DNA of 43,571 nucleotides, from NCBI GenBank assembly GCA_944321725.1, contig CALUMI010000020.1, forward strand, positions 1 to 43,571, given 5' to 3'. Source of the stretch: an uncultured Muribaculaceae bacterium. Lineage in GTDB: Bacteria > Bacteroidota > Bacteroidia > Bacteroidales > Muribaculaceae. Position numbers and translations under genes: made by a program. The notes under the pieces are model-generated. The model was not told the origin of the DNA, did no database searches, and was given only the letters and a program-made list of their open reading frames with translations. Shown one piece after another: positions 16,958-24,682 of the stretch (positions are counted from its first letter, which is position 1; each line of letters begins with the position of its first letter).

Positions 16958-17755
16958 TCATGCCAATGGTGACAGGTTGCCGGTGTATTTGTTGCCTATC
17001 CCTATACCGAATAAAGCATAGTCGTAGAATATTGGGTCGTCCGGACGGAATTGCCGCAGGATTGAGGTCAGCTCCAACACGGAGCGTTTGTCGTTGGCTT
17101 TGCGTGCCAGCATCCCGAGATTGCGGGCGGTATTCCCGACATGCACATCAAGCGGTATGAATAATTGGGAGGGTTTTAAACTGCGCCAAACGCCAAGATC
17201 TACAATGCCGTCATCTCTTACAAGCCACCGTAGAGCCATATTGACGCGCTTCAACGCTGTTTTATCCAAATTCCCCGGTAGGCATCTGCTGTTGGATGTC
17301 CCCTCGTTGGCTGTTTCGAACTCGGCGTTCATCAGCTTTACCAATTCCCACGAAGGCTCATCGGTGCCGGCCACGCCGTTGTGTTCCGCAAATTCGTCGA
17401 TTGAGCTGTAGTTGGAATATATCCGGTGCAGTCCTTTGAGGAAATAGACAAAATCGTTTGAGAAAAATGTGCGGTGAATGTTAAACCGCTCATGTATGTC
17501 CTCATAGCCTTTGTCCATGACATAATTGTATGGCTGATTGTCCATCAGGCGGAGCATTTTATTGCAATTGTTGCAAATCATTTTGCGGTTTCCCCATGCT
17601 ATTGTGGCAGACAGGAACGCCGCGATTTCTATATCCTGCAATTTGCTGAAACGGCGCGGAAATTGTACAGGATCGCTGTCGATAAATTCCGGAGTGTTGA
17701 TTCTCGTCGCTTCCCGGTCCAACAGTTCGGCGAGGTCATTGGATATTGTTGTCAA
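16958..17755 (-). CDS. DUF2400 / TIGR02757 family protein
   Basis: A 265-residue soluble protein. It matches the family recalled as TIGR02757 (DUF2400): FSKLQDIEIAAFLSATIAWGNRK near the N-terminus, then CLPGNLDKTALKRVNMALRWLVR followed by DGIVDLGVW and a C-terminal PLDVHVGNTARNLGML. The helical C-terminal half with LDVHVG resembles helix-hairpin-helix DNA-glycosylase folds, which suggests nucleic-acid binding, but the function is not established. It overlaps the upstream 62-codon gene by 4 bp and is third in the kinase / small protein / DUF2400 string. It converges on the glycosyltransferase with a 4-bp gap and no visible terminator. Confidence 0.8.
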   Translation of the reverse strand: MTTISNDLAELLDREATRINTPEFIDSDPVQFPRRFSKLQDIEIAAFLSATIAWGNRKMICNNCNKMLRLMDNQPYNYVMDKGYEDIHERFNIHRTFFSNDFVYFLKGLHRIYSNYSSIDEFAEHNGVAGTDEPSWELVKLMNAEFETANEGTSNSRCLPGNLDKTALKRVNMALRWLVRDDGIVDLGVWRSLKPSQLFIPLDVHVGNTARNLGMLARKANDKRSVLELTSILRQFRPDDPIFYDYALFGIGIGNKYTGNLSPLA

Positions 17756-17940
17756 TTTTTTTCTGTATTGGTTATTTTATCGAGTACCTCGCGTGCCGCA
17801 ACAACTTTTATCTCGCCATTGGGAGTCCCCTCGATCAATGGCTCGTCTTTCACTACTTTGTCCTCGAGCATCTTCTGCTCGGCTAAAGCTAATCCGTAGT
17901 GAAGTTTTTGGCTTAGGGCTATACTTTCTTTATCTGACAT
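17752..17940 (-). CDS. Small protein encoded between a zeta-like kinase and DUF2400
   Basis: A 62-residue protein (MSDKESIALSQKLHYGLALAEQ at the N-terminus) with a helical first half and the charged segment KMLEDKVVKDEP, ending KITNTEKN. ATG 17940 is chosen; a TTG three codons upstream is also open. It overlaps the upstream kinase gene by 11 bp and the downstream gene by 4 bp, so the three are translationally coupled. The family is not recognised. Position and size suggest a partner or antidote of the zeta-like protein, which is inference only. There is no signal peptide, membrane segment or DNA-binding motif. Confidence 0.65.
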   Translation of the reverse strand: MSDKESIALSQKLHYGLALAEQKMLEDKVVKDEPLIEGTPNGEIKVVAAREVLDKITNTEKN

Positions 17941-18511
17941 TTTCTTCAATCGTTTTAAATAAATCCTTGTGGTGGATATTGGTTCTTATGTTTTTGCCGC
18001 CTTCGGCTACAATGGTTCTCGGGTTGTGGCTGTTGTCGATGAGTATCCAGAAGTCGACACAATTCATATAGATGTTGAACAGGTTGTTGATTCCTGAATT
18101 GTAGCGTCGTCGTATCACTTCCTCTTTTATGTTGTGTCCGCCTTCTTTCACTCTTTGTGCCACTCTTTGTACTGCCAATTCCGGAGAATTCAGCCAAAAA
18201 AACAATAGCGACACTTTATAGCCTTTCTCTTGGGCGCGTTCGATTAACCTTGTATATGTGCGGGTAGCCAATGTCGTTTCAAAAGCAAAGGTGACATCGT
18301 TTTTCAGCAATTCGTTCATCCGGATGAGCATAAGTTTTCCGGCGTCGATTGCCACTTTCTCAGGATTGAAAGGCGATAAACCTTTTGCTATTTCATCGGC
18401 GTTGACAAATTCTTTGCAATGCAGCACTTCCGGCAGCATCGTATATGAGGCTGTTGTCTTTCCTGCGCCATTGCATCCGCAAAATATGAAAAGCTGTTTC
18501 TCTTCTCCCAT
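17930..18511 (-). CDS. Zeta-toxin-like P-loop kinase
   Basis: A 193-residue protein of the zeta-toxin / predicted P-loop kinase family. Walker A is GCNGAGKTT (residues 12-20). FVNADEIAKGLSPF (35-48) carries the conserved NAD-D/E substrate-side motif, FAFETTLATRTYTRLI (about 74-89) follows, and the later RRRYNSGINNLF supplies family-typical arginines. Zeta toxins phosphorylate UDP-N-acetylglucosamine; whether this chromosomal relative does so is unknown. ATG 18511 gives the best N-terminus (MGEEKQLFIFCG); a TTG at 18520 is an alternative. It is the first gene of an overlapping trio, with the small partner after it rather than before it as in classical epsilon-zeta. Promoter at 18529-18536. Confidence 0.82.
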   Translation of the reverse strand: MGEEKQLFIFCGCNGAGKTTASYTMLPEVLHCKEFVNADEIAKGLSPFNPEKVAIDAGKLMLIRMNELLKNDVTFAFETTLATRTYTRLIERAQEKGYKVSLLFFWLNSPELAVQRVAQRVKEGGHNIKEEVIRRRYNSGINNLFNIYMNCVDFWILIDNSHNPRTIVAEGGKNIRTNIHHKDLFKTIEENVR

Positions 18512-18528
18512 TTCAAACAATGTTGCTG

Positions 18529-18603
18529 CAAAGATAATGTATTTTATGGAAATATAATATAAGTCGAGAGCATAACAAGCAAACTCGTTTGAAATTGTTA
18601 TGC
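18529..18603 (-). promoter_or_regulatory. Palindrome-linked promoter of the zeta-like kinase trio
   Basis: On the minus strand TATCTTTG (18529-18536) is a perfect -7 element about 20 bp before the ATG. Upstream lies a palindrome with GCATAACAA (18570-18578) against TTGTTATGC (18595-18603) and inner CAAAC-TC-GTTTG (18580-18591). The arrangement matches the promoter palindromes upstream of the glycosyltransferase and proS. Confidence 0.6.
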
Positions 18604-18658
18604 CAAGATGCGGCTTGCTTTATTGGCAGTGCAGCCGTGGGATTTTTTACATAATGTT

Positions 18659-19474
18659 TTACCACCCAGCCAATGGTATCTTCTGTGTTGGGGCTGGGAA
18701 AATGTTGTCGATGTCGCGCAGGTCATCTTTTGTCAATGTGATTTCAATGCTGTGGCGATTTTCTTCGACATGCTCCATGCTTCCTGTTTTGGGAATTGCT
18801 ATTACGTTGGAGTTGCGTATTGTCCACGGCAATATTACTTGTGTAGGAGTGGCGTTGTGCCGTTTGGCGATTTCTGCAATCGCTTTATTGTTCCGCAATC
18901 GTCCTTCGCCGAGTGGGGTGTAGGCCATGACCGGAATATTATGTTGTGCACACCATGGAATGAGATCGAATTCTACGCCACGGTTCGCTAAATTGTAAAG
19001 GACTTGATTGGTGGCGCAATTTTCTCCATGCTGTAATGATAAAATATGCTTCATGTCGGCCACGTCCAGATTGCTCATCCCCCATTGGAGTATTTTCCCC
19101 TCTTTTTGCAATTCCACCATTGCGCGAATTGTTTCGGAGAAAGGGTAATGTCCTATCCAATGCAGCATATAGATGTCTATGTAGTCTGTGCCGAGCCTGT
19201 TCAGACTCCGCTCGCAAGCTCGTTTTGTACCTTCATAGCTCGCATTGCTTGGCAATACTTTGCTTACCAAAAATGCTTTTTCGCGGCATTCGCGCACGGC
19301 TTCTCCAACAAGATCTTCATTCCCGTACATTTCGGCGGTGTCGATTAGTGTCATTCCTAAGTCTATGCCATGACGCAAGGCTTTTATTTCTTCGTTGCGC
19401 TTGTGCCCCATTTGGTATGTGCCTTGCCCAAGTTGGCATACATTTTGACCGTTTTTAAAAGTTATTGTGTGCAT
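18659..19474 (-). CDS. Aldo/keto reductase
   Basis: A 271-residue NADPH-dependent oxidoreductase with a TIM-barrel fold. The catalytic tetrad is intact: D45, Y50 (DTAEMY), K72 (VSKVLPSN) and H105 (MLHWIGHYP). GMSNLDVADM (about 132-141) and the C-terminal VIAIPKTGSMEHVEEN (cofactor-binding) are also present. The substrate is unknown; the family reduces aldehydes and ketones. It follows the alpha/beta hydrolase on the same strand with 66 bp between, separated by a terminator-like hairpin at 19490-19529, so it may be transcribed by read-through or from its own promoter. Full-length, nothing missing. Confidence 0.92.
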   Translation of the reverse strand: MHTITFKNGQNVCQLGQGTYQMGHKRNEEIKALRHGIDLGMTLIDTAEMYGNEDLVGEAVRECREKAFLVSKVLPSNASYEGTKRACERSLNRLGTDYIDIYMLHWIGHYPFSETIRAMVELQKEGKILQWGMSNLDVADMKHILSLQHGENCATNQVLYNLANRGVEFDLIPWCAQHNIPVMAYTPLGEGRLRNNKAIAEIAKRHNATPTQVILPWTIRNSNVIAIPKTGSMEHVEENRHSIEITLTKDDLRDIDNIFPAPTQKIPLAGW

Positions 19475-19489
19475 ATTTGTATAAAAAAT

Positions 19490-19529
19490 GCCGTTAATAT
19501 GCGAGTGCTTTAACGTGCGTATTAACGGC
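19490..19529 (-). terminator. Stem-loop between the alpha/beta hydrolase and aldo/keto reductase genes
   Basis: GCCGTTAATATGC (19490-19502) pairs with GCGTATTAACGGC (19517-19529): 12 Watson-Crick pairs and one G-U, with a 14-nt loop. On the minus strand it is followed by TTTTTTATAC, so it looks like an intrinsic terminator after the hydrolase gene. Confidence 0.75.
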
Positions 19530-19540
19530 TGTCGGATAAC

Positions 19541-20614
19541 TTATTTCAGATATTCACGGTAGAATTGTTCGATTTTGTCGAACGGAATTTTGTCAAAATT
19601 GTCATAAAGATCGGTATGGACAGCACCCGGAATGATAAGCAGCTCTTTGTTGTCGCCTTTCAGCTTTTTGTAGGTGCTTTCGCTGAAATAGCGGGAATGC
19701 GCGTTTTCTCCATGAATGAGCAATACCGCGCTGCGTATTTCCGGCGCATACGACAATATCGGCATGTTAAGCAAAGACAAGGCTGATGTGACGTTCCAAC
19801 CCCCATTTGATCCGAGCGAGCGTTTATGATAGCCGCGCGGAGTTTTATAGTAGGCATGGTAGTCTTTCATAAATTGTGGAGCGTCGTCAGGCAATATGTC
19901 AGGAATGCCTCCTGCCAAAGCATACGAGCCGTTGCGGTAGTCTTCGGTGCGTTGTGCGTTCAGTTGCCGGCGCATCGCATGGCGTGCGTCGGCGTTATCA
20001 GCCTCATCGAAGTAACCGTTGGCTGTCACCCTGCACATGTCGTACATCGTGGATGCCACTGTGGCTTTTATTCGTGTGTCGATGGCTGCCGCGTTCACAG
20101 CCATGCCTCCCCAACCGCAGATGCCGAGTATTCCGATTTGTTCGGGGTTTACATCGTCACGGGTTGACAGATAATCTACAGCCGCACAGAAGTCTTCCGT
20201 GTTGATGTCGGGCGATGCGACATATCTGGGTTGCCCGCCGCTCTCGCCGGTGAACGACGGGTCGAATGCGATGGTGAGAAAACCCCGCTCGGCAAGTTGT
20301 TGGGCATAGAGTCCCGATACTTGCTCCTTGACAGCCCCAAACGGTCCGCAGACAGCGATTGCCGGCAACTTCCCGGCCGCATTTACCGGTATGTATAAAT
20401 CAGCGGCAAGTGTGATGCCGTAGCGGTTGTGAAAAGTGATTTTACTGTGGCTCACTTTGTCGCTTTTCGGGAATACTTTGTCCCATTCCTGTGTCAAATT
20501 AAGTTTCTCTTCCATAATATTCTTATTGAATTGATATTCCTGTGCATAGAGGCTGTTTGTAATGCTAATGCAGGCGATTGATGCCGATAGCAAGAGTCTG
20601 ATTAAAGTTTTCAT
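19541..20614 (-). CDS. Secreted alpha/beta hydrolase with a cysteine nucleophile
   Basis: A 357-residue protein with a signal peptide (MKTLIRLLLSASIACIS, cleavage near SLYA/Q at 24). An in-frame ATG eight codons upstream is less likely. The hydrolase fold shows DLYIP (73-77), FDPSFTGESGG and the nucleophile elbow GICGWGG (164-170), in which cysteine 166 replaces serine. H333 in GAVHTDLYD is the likely catalytic histidine. It resembles the YcjY/dienelactone-hydrolase-like group, in which a cysteine nucleophile is normal. The substrate is unknown. An AraC-type regulator lies 91 bp upstream on the same strand and an aldo/keto reductase downstream, a common small catabolic or stress-response grouping. 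Confidence 0.83.
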   Translation of the reverse strand: MKTLIRLLLSASIACISITNSLYAQEYQFNKNIMEEKLNLTQEWDKVFPKSDKVSHSKITFHNRYGITLAADLYIPVNAAGKLPAIAVCGPFGAVKEQVSGLYAQQLAERGFLTIAFDPSFTGESGGQPRYVASPDINTEDFCAAVDYLSTRDDVNPEQIGILGICGWGGMAVNAAAIDTRIKATVASTMYDMCRVTANGYFDEADNADARHAMRRQLNAQRTEDYRNGSYALAGGIPDILPDDAPQFMKDYHAYYKTPRGYHKRSLGSNGGWNVTSALSLLNMPILSYAPEIRSAVLLIHGENAHSRYFSESTYKKLKGDNKELLIIPGAVHTDLYDNFDKIPFDKIEQFYREYLK

Positions 20615-20635
20615 AATAATAATGTTTTGTTGCCG

Positions 20636-20643
20636 CAAAATTA
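20636..20643 (-). promoter_or_regulatory. -7 element upstream of the alpha/beta hydrolase
   Basis: TAATTTTG on the minus strand matches TAnnTTTG and lies 21 bp upstream of the chosen ATG. There is no good -33 box, compatible with activation by the adjacent AraC protein. A small CTCAC...GTGAG inverted repeat lies just upstream (20654-20675). Confidence 0.4.
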
Positions 20644-20705
20644 ATAAACAAGCCTCACGGCGAGATTGCTGTGAGACTCAAATTTTATTGCTGAGAAGCT
20701 CAATT

Positions 20706-21548
20706 TCAGGATGCGCTGACGGCTGTCGGGGACACACCATATTGCTTCTTGAATGCAGCCGAGAAATGGGACTGGTTTTTAAAGCCTACTTTTGTGTATA
20801 TATCAGCAATTTTCTTTTCTCCCTCTTGCATCATTGCGTAGGCGGCTTCAAGCCGTTTTCGGATGAGCCATTTCTCCGGTGTCAGACTGCTTACTTTTTT
20901 GAAATCGCGTTTGAAAGTGGCGAGGCTTCGTCCTGTATAGTGGGCTATGTCTTCCACTGTCAGCTCATACATGTAATTTTTGTTCAGAAAATCAATAATA
21001 TCGATTTTCCAAGGCTCGTTGAAGTCGAACAGTGTTGGCGCGAAACTTTTGTCGATATGCAGCAGGGCAAGCAGGCCTTCTTGCAATTTAAGACTCATCA
21101 AGTCGTCCTGAGGCTTTACTTTAGAGTCGAAATATGGTATCATTGAAGAGAAAAGACTTGTCAGTTCCGCCGTTTTCGGAAGTTTTATTATGCCTTTGAG
21201 TTTCGGAGTGTCTTTGGGGACTTTGAATTGCTCGTATTTTGAATACATTTCACGAAGAAAACTGCGCGAGAAACTGAGAAAAATACCGCAATATCGTTCT
21301 CCCCCGAAAGGCTTTTTGTAGATAGTGATGTGGTGGTCGCGCGGTATGAATACAGATTCGCCTTTACCTACATGTAATTTTTTGCTGCCGTTATCGAGTA
21401 CCATTTCACCGGAATAAACATAGTTGATGGCGAAATCGTGCGAACGGTGGATACATGCTGTTGTGTCGTCGTAGAAAAAACTGAAAAACACATTGTTGTA
21501 ATTGAAAATCACTTTTAGCGGGTTTTCTTGTTCAGCGGATTGTTTCAT
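20706..21548 (-). CDS. AraC-family transcriptional regulator
   Basis: A 280-residue regulator. The N-terminal 150 residues look like a cupin-type sensing domain (GKGESVFIPRDHHITIY around 61-77). The C-terminal about 100 residues are the double helix-turn-helix domain: YELTVEDIAHYTGRSLATFKRDFKK, then KIADIYTKVGFKNQSHFSAAFKKQYGVSP. It probably responds to a small ligand and controls the adjacent hydrolase, possibly also the reductase. It is divergent from tsaB. On the minus strand TACCTTTG (21568-21575) is a -7 candidate. Ligand and targets are inferred from context only. Confidence 0.9.
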   Translation of the reverse strand: MKQSAEQENPLKVIFNYNNVFFSFFYDDTTACIHRSHDFAINYVYSGEMVLDNGSKKLHVGKGESVFIPRDHHITIYKKPFGGERYCGIFLSFSRSFLREMYSKYEQFKVPKDTPKLKGIIKLPKTAELTSLFSSMIPYFDSKVKPQDDLMSLKLQEGLLALLHIDKSFAPTLFDFNEPWKIDIIDFLNKNYMYELTVEDIAHYTGRSLATFKRDFKKVSSLTPEKWLIRKRLEAAYAMMQEGEKKIADIYTKVGFKNQSHFSAAFKKQYGVSPTAVSAS

Positions 21549-21567
21549 TGCGGTGTGGTTTTGTTGG

Positions 21568-21600
21568 CAAAGGTAATATAAACGGAATAAAAGATGACAA
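21568..21600 (-). promoter_or_regulatory. Candidate promoter of the AraC-family gene
   Basis: On the minus strand a TTG (21598-21600), a 22-bp spacer and TACCTTTG (21568-21575) approximate the Bacteroidota promoter. The spacer is slightly long. Confidence 0.4.
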
Positions 21601-21674
21601 CAAACATGTGTGTATGGGGCATTAATGGGAAGATTTTTGTAATTTTGCGCACAATCATCAGATTTGGTTTGATT

Positions 21675-22367
21675 ATGGCGGCTATTTTAAACATAGAAAC
21701 GGCGACCGATGTGTGTTCTGTATGCCTTTCGCAGGATGGCGAGATGAAGTTTAACAACGCGGATTATAAAGGTCGTAACCATGCGGCGGTGCTTGGCGGG
21801 TTTGTCAAGGACGCTGTGGACTATGCCAAGCAGTGCGAGATTAAGCTCGACGCCATAGCAGTGAGCATCGGACCCGGTTCATATACAGGCTTGCGCATAG
21901 GTCTTTCTGAGGCAAAGGGGCTGTGCTTTGGCTTGGGATTGCCTCTTATCGGTGTGGACACTTTGAAGATATTGAGTGTCGCCGTAATGTTCTCCCGCTT
22001 TGTCGGCGAGGACGAGTTGTTTGTCCCGATGATTGACGCGCGGAGAATGGAGGTGTTTACAGGCGTGTATGATTTGGCCTTGAACGAAGTGCTTCCGCCT
22101 CATCCTGAAATAATCGATGGCGATTCTTTCCACGATTTGTTGGAAAGCCACAAAATGCTTTTCATGGGCAACGGAGCTGATAAGGTCCGCGATGTGATAA
22201 AGCATCCTAACGCGGAATTTATCTATGGCGTGCAGCTTAATGCGGTGGATATGATTGCTTTGTCAGAAAAAGCGTTCCGCGAGAATGATTTTATCGATGT
22301 GGCGTATTCCACACCTAAATATTTAAAGAAATTTCAGGCTACCACGCCTAAGAAAAATATATTATAA
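21675..22367 (+). CDS. tsaB: tRNA threonylcarbamoyladenosine biosynthesis protein TsaB
   Basis: A 230-residue actin-like-fold protein of the TsaB (YeaZ) family, which partners TsaD and TsaE to make t6A at position 37 of ANN-decoding tRNAs. The start is ATG 21675 (MAAILNIETATDVCSVCL), the canonical N-terminus; an ATG 81 bp upstream would add residues of no family likeness. Motifs: NIETATDVCSV, GPGSYTGLRIGLSEAKGL (about 69-86) and DARRMEVFTGVYD. The first of a tight plus-strand string: DUF4290 follows after 7 bp, then rimM. A -7-like TAATTTTG lies at 21640-21647. Confidence 0.92.
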   Translation: MAAILNIETATDVCSVCLSQDGEMKFNNADYKGRNHAAVLGGFVKDAVDYAKQCEIKLDAIAVSIGPGSYTGLRIGLSEAKGLCFGLGLPLIGVDTLKILSVAVMFSRFVGEDELFVPMIDARRMEVFTGVYDLALNEVLPPHPEIIDGDSFHDLLESHKMLFMGNGADKVRDVIKHPNAEFIYGVQLNAVDMIALSEKAFRENDFIDVAYSTPKYLKKFQATTPKKNIL

Positions 22368-22374
22368 GAGCTAT

Positions 22375-22968
22375 ATGTTGGAATATAATACACAAAGAGA
22401 AAAGTTGGTTTTGCCTGAATATGGCAGGAATGTGCAGCAGATGGTGGATTATTGCATGACTATTGCCGATAGAGAGGAACGGACTAGATGCGCATACGCC
22501 ATAGTCGACATCATGAGTAATCTTTTTTCCAATCAGAAGGATGTCGACGATTTCAATAAAATGCTGTGGAACCAGCTTGCCATAATGTCGGATTTCAAAC
22601 TTGACATAGACTATCCTTGCGAGGTTATCAAACCGGAAAATCTGCATTCCAAACCAGAGGCTGTGCCTTACAGGCTGACACCGATACGCTTCCGCCATTA
22701 CGGGAAGATTTTGGAGAAACTCATAGGGATTGCTTCCGACATGCCGGAAGGAGAGGAGCGTGAGCAGTTGGTCATGATGCTTGCCGCCCATATGAAGAAG
22801 CTGATGCTTGCTGTCAATAAGGACGGTGTCGACGATGAAAAGATTTTTAAGGATTTGGCGTTTTATTCAAACGGAAAAATCAATCTTGACGCGAATGTGT
22901 GTCATTTGCCTGATTTTAAGGATTTGACACAAACAAATAATGGTAATAAAAAGAAAAAGAGGAAATAG
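22375..22968 (+). CDS. DUF4290 family protein
   Basis: A 197-residue soluble, helix-rich protein recognised as the Bacteroidota-specific DUF4290 family (EYNTQREKLVLPEYGRNVQQMVDY at the N-terminus, RFRHYGKILEKLI in the middle). It ends in a lysine/arginine-rich tail (NGNKKKKRK) that may bind nucleic acid. Function unknown. It lies 7 bp after tsaB and 9 bp before rimM, so it is very probably co-expressed with translation genes. In the gene order I recall from other Bacteroidota, murA often lies between this gene and rimM; it is absent here. Confidence 0.85.
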   Translation: MLEYNTQREKLVLPEYGRNVQQMVDYCMTIADREERTRCAYAIVDIMSNLFSNQKDVDDFNKMLWNQLAIMSDFKLDIDYPCEVIKPENLHSKPEAVPYRLTPIRFRHYGKILEKLIGIASDMPEGEEREQLVMMLAAHMKKLMLAVNKDGVDDEKIFKDLAFYSNGKINLDANVCHLPDFKDLTQTNNGNKKKKRK

Positions 22969-22977
22969 CATACAAGG

Positions 22978-23499
22978 ATGATTTGCAGGGACGAGCTTGT
23001 CGAGATTGGCTGTTTCAGGAAGCCTCATGGCGTGAAAGGAGAAATTGCTGCAACGTCAGTTTTGCCATTCGACGACTTGCGGCAATTCCCGTTTCTTGTG
23101 TGTTGCATAGACGGGATATACGTGCCTTTTTTCGTGTTGTCTTTGCGGTTTAAGGGGCAAGATTCTGTCCTTATAATGTTTGACGGAATTGATGATGAAA
23201 ACAAGGCAAAAAAACTGTCCAACAAAAAGATTTATGTGCTGAAAAAAGATTTGCCTGAAACCGACGAGGTGTATTGCGAATATTTTATCGGTTACGATAT
23301 ACTTGATGCCAATGGCGGATTGGTCGGCAAAATAATAGGTGTGGACGATTCTACCGCTAATGTGCTGTTTGTTGTAGGACATGGAGAAAAAGAGATTTAT
23401 GTCCCTGTAGCCGATGATTTTATTTGCGACATAGATGAGGACAATCACCGTATTGTCATGGAATTGCCCGACGGCATGGTGTCATCCCAATTAAACTAA
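22978..23499 (+). CDS. rimM: Ribosome maturation factor RimM
   Basis: A 173-residue two-domain protein. The N-terminal RimM beta-barrel starts with VEIGCFRKPHGVKGEIAA (about 6-23) and the C-terminal PRC-barrel contains GYDILDANGGLVGKIIGV followed by a segment like EKEIYVPVADDFI. RimM binds ribosomal protein S19 and helps mature the 30S head. Length and domain order are normal. Third in the tsaB-DUF4290-rimM string, followed by an inverted repeat around a T-rich tract. Confidence 0.94.
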   Translation: MICRDELVEIGCFRKPHGVKGEIAATSVLPFDDLRQFPFLVCCIDGIYVPFFVLSLRFKGQDSVLIMFDGIDDENKAKKLSNKKIYVLKKDLPETDEVYCEYFIGYDILDANGGLVGKIIGVDDSTANVLFVVGHGEKEIYVPVADDFICDIDEDNHRIVMELPDGMVSSQLN

Positions 23500-23502
23500 A
23501 GA

Positions 23503-23569
23503 GTGCTAAATTTTCAAATATACTGTTTCTATGTTTGCCTCTGCTTTTGTTTTTTTTCTAATTTAGCAC
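23503..23569. repeat. 10-bp inverted repeat flanking a T-rich 47-nt spacer
   Basis: GTGCTAAATT (23503-23512) and its exact reverse complement (23560-23569) enclose a T/C-rich stretch with a T8 run. It sits in the 85-bp gap between rimM and the next gene. It could be a termination/attenuation structure or a protein-binding site. Confidence 0.45.
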
Positions 23570-23584
23570 ATCTTAAAGACAGGA

Positions 23585-23902
23585 ATGGAAGAGTTACAGG
23601 AAAATATGTATGATGAGGATAAGGCTGTGGAATATATATTATCGGGTCTTGCATCCTCTTCAAAATCATACGGAAAGAAGGAAATTCTCGCTGTAATAGA
23701 TTCTATTTTCGATTTTTACGAGCACAAAGGATTGCTTAGCCTTGACGATTTTGACGCTGACGACAGTTTCAGCGACGACGAGTTGTTGGAATTTGTCGGG
23801 AAAAATTTGTCGGGGAAAGGTGTCCGGTGTTTTGACGACAGGGATGATTTGCTGAAAATCATCCGCTTGGAATTGGATTATGAGGATTCTTTAATGTTTT
23901 GA
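23585..23902 (+). CDS. Small acidic conserved-type hypothetical protein
   Basis: A 105-residue, strongly acidic protein (LSLDDFDADDSFSDDELLEF in the middle), probably helical, with no signal peptide or membrane segment. The family is not recognised by name. It lies between rimM and an OmpA-like gene on the same strand, and the OmpA-like ATG follows its stop by 6 bp. Coding is supported by the ATG start, codon use like its neighbours and the tight fit with the next gene. Confidence 0.65.
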   Translation: MEELQENMYDEDKAVEYILSGLASSSKSYGKKEILAVIDSIFDFYEHKGLLSLDDFDADDSFSDDELLEFVGKNLSGKGVRCFDDRDDLLKIIRLELDYEDSLMF

Positions 23903-23908
23903 TTGCGT

Positions 23909-24682
23909 ATGTATAATAAATATATATTGTCGTTTTTGCTTTTGTCGCTTATTGCTTCTGCCACTCCGGCCGCTGCCGGTGACAATGTTTTTCAGAGGGG
24001 TGTTACCGCCGTCAAGAATTTTTTCAAAGGAAACAAGGATGCAAAAGAAACGGCCGATTCTGTGGAGGAATTAAATGCAGATCCTTCTTCTAAGGCGAAA
24101 ATAAAATCGGGTAAGCAGCCTGTTAAGCGCGATTATACGTTGGAGCAGCTGTATGAGTTGACATTGGATGAAAATTTGGCTGTGCCTGTAGTCCCCCAAA
24201 ACCATAAGGCTGCGGTAAAAGCCTACCAGTTGGTTCAGGCGCGGAAATTGGTCGCGGCAGGATATAATGTTGAAACGATGCGCAATGGTGAGGTTGTCAT
24301 TGCCACCATTCAGAGCGACGACTTGTTTAATCCCAACGACACGGTTCTTGCGTCTAAGGCCGGAAAATATTTGCGCACGTTCGCGCAGTTTCTCAGAGTG
24401 CCCGATATGTACAGGATGATGCTGGTGATGCACAGTGACGATACGGGTACGGCGGCCTATACCGACGCGTTGACGAGCACGCGTGTTCTCGCTGTATTGG
24501 ATTGGTTTGAAACTAACGCTTCCAATAGCGATTACATTATTCCTTACGCCATGGGCGCGTCAGAGCCTTTGTTTCTCAATAATTCAATCTCCAACCGTCA
24601 GCGTAACCGCCGTCTGGAGATTTATTTGGTACCTGGAAAAACACTTCTCGACCTTGCCGAAAAAGGCAGGCTCACATACTGA
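23909..24682 (+). CDS. OmpA-like exported protein
   Basis: A 257-residue protein with a signal peptide (LSFLLLSLIASATPAAAG, cleavage near 23). A basic/acidic linker (to about 75) is followed by a C-terminal region resembling the OmpA peptidoglycan-binding domain, with a long segment ending NRQRNRRLEIYLVP (about 229-242), the typical OmpA_C closing motif. The domain is divergent; the usual TD..G....N..LS motif is weakened to TSTRVLAVLDWF. It probably anchors to the cell wall in the periplasm. ATG 23909 is chosen; a TTG two codons upstream is open but less likely. The proS promoter region follows directly. Confidence 0.7.
   Translation: MYNKYILSFLLLSLIASATPAAAGDNVFQRGVTAVKNFFKGNKDAKETADSVEELNADPSSKAKIKSGKQPVKRDYTLEQLYELTLDENLAVPVVPQNHKAAVKAYQLVQARKLVAAGYNVETMRNGEVVIATIQSDDLFNPNDTVLASKAGKYLRTFAQFLRVPDMYRMMLVMHSDDTGTAAYTDALTSTRVLAVLDWFETNASNSDYIIPYAMGASEPLFLNNSISNRQRNRRLEIYLVPGKTLLDLAEKGRLTY

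Noticed and set aside
23903..23911. TTG as start of the OmpA-like gene
   Set aside because: The ATG two codons downstream gives a normal signal peptide, and TTG starts are rare. The same reasoning was used for the zeta-like kinase and its small partner.
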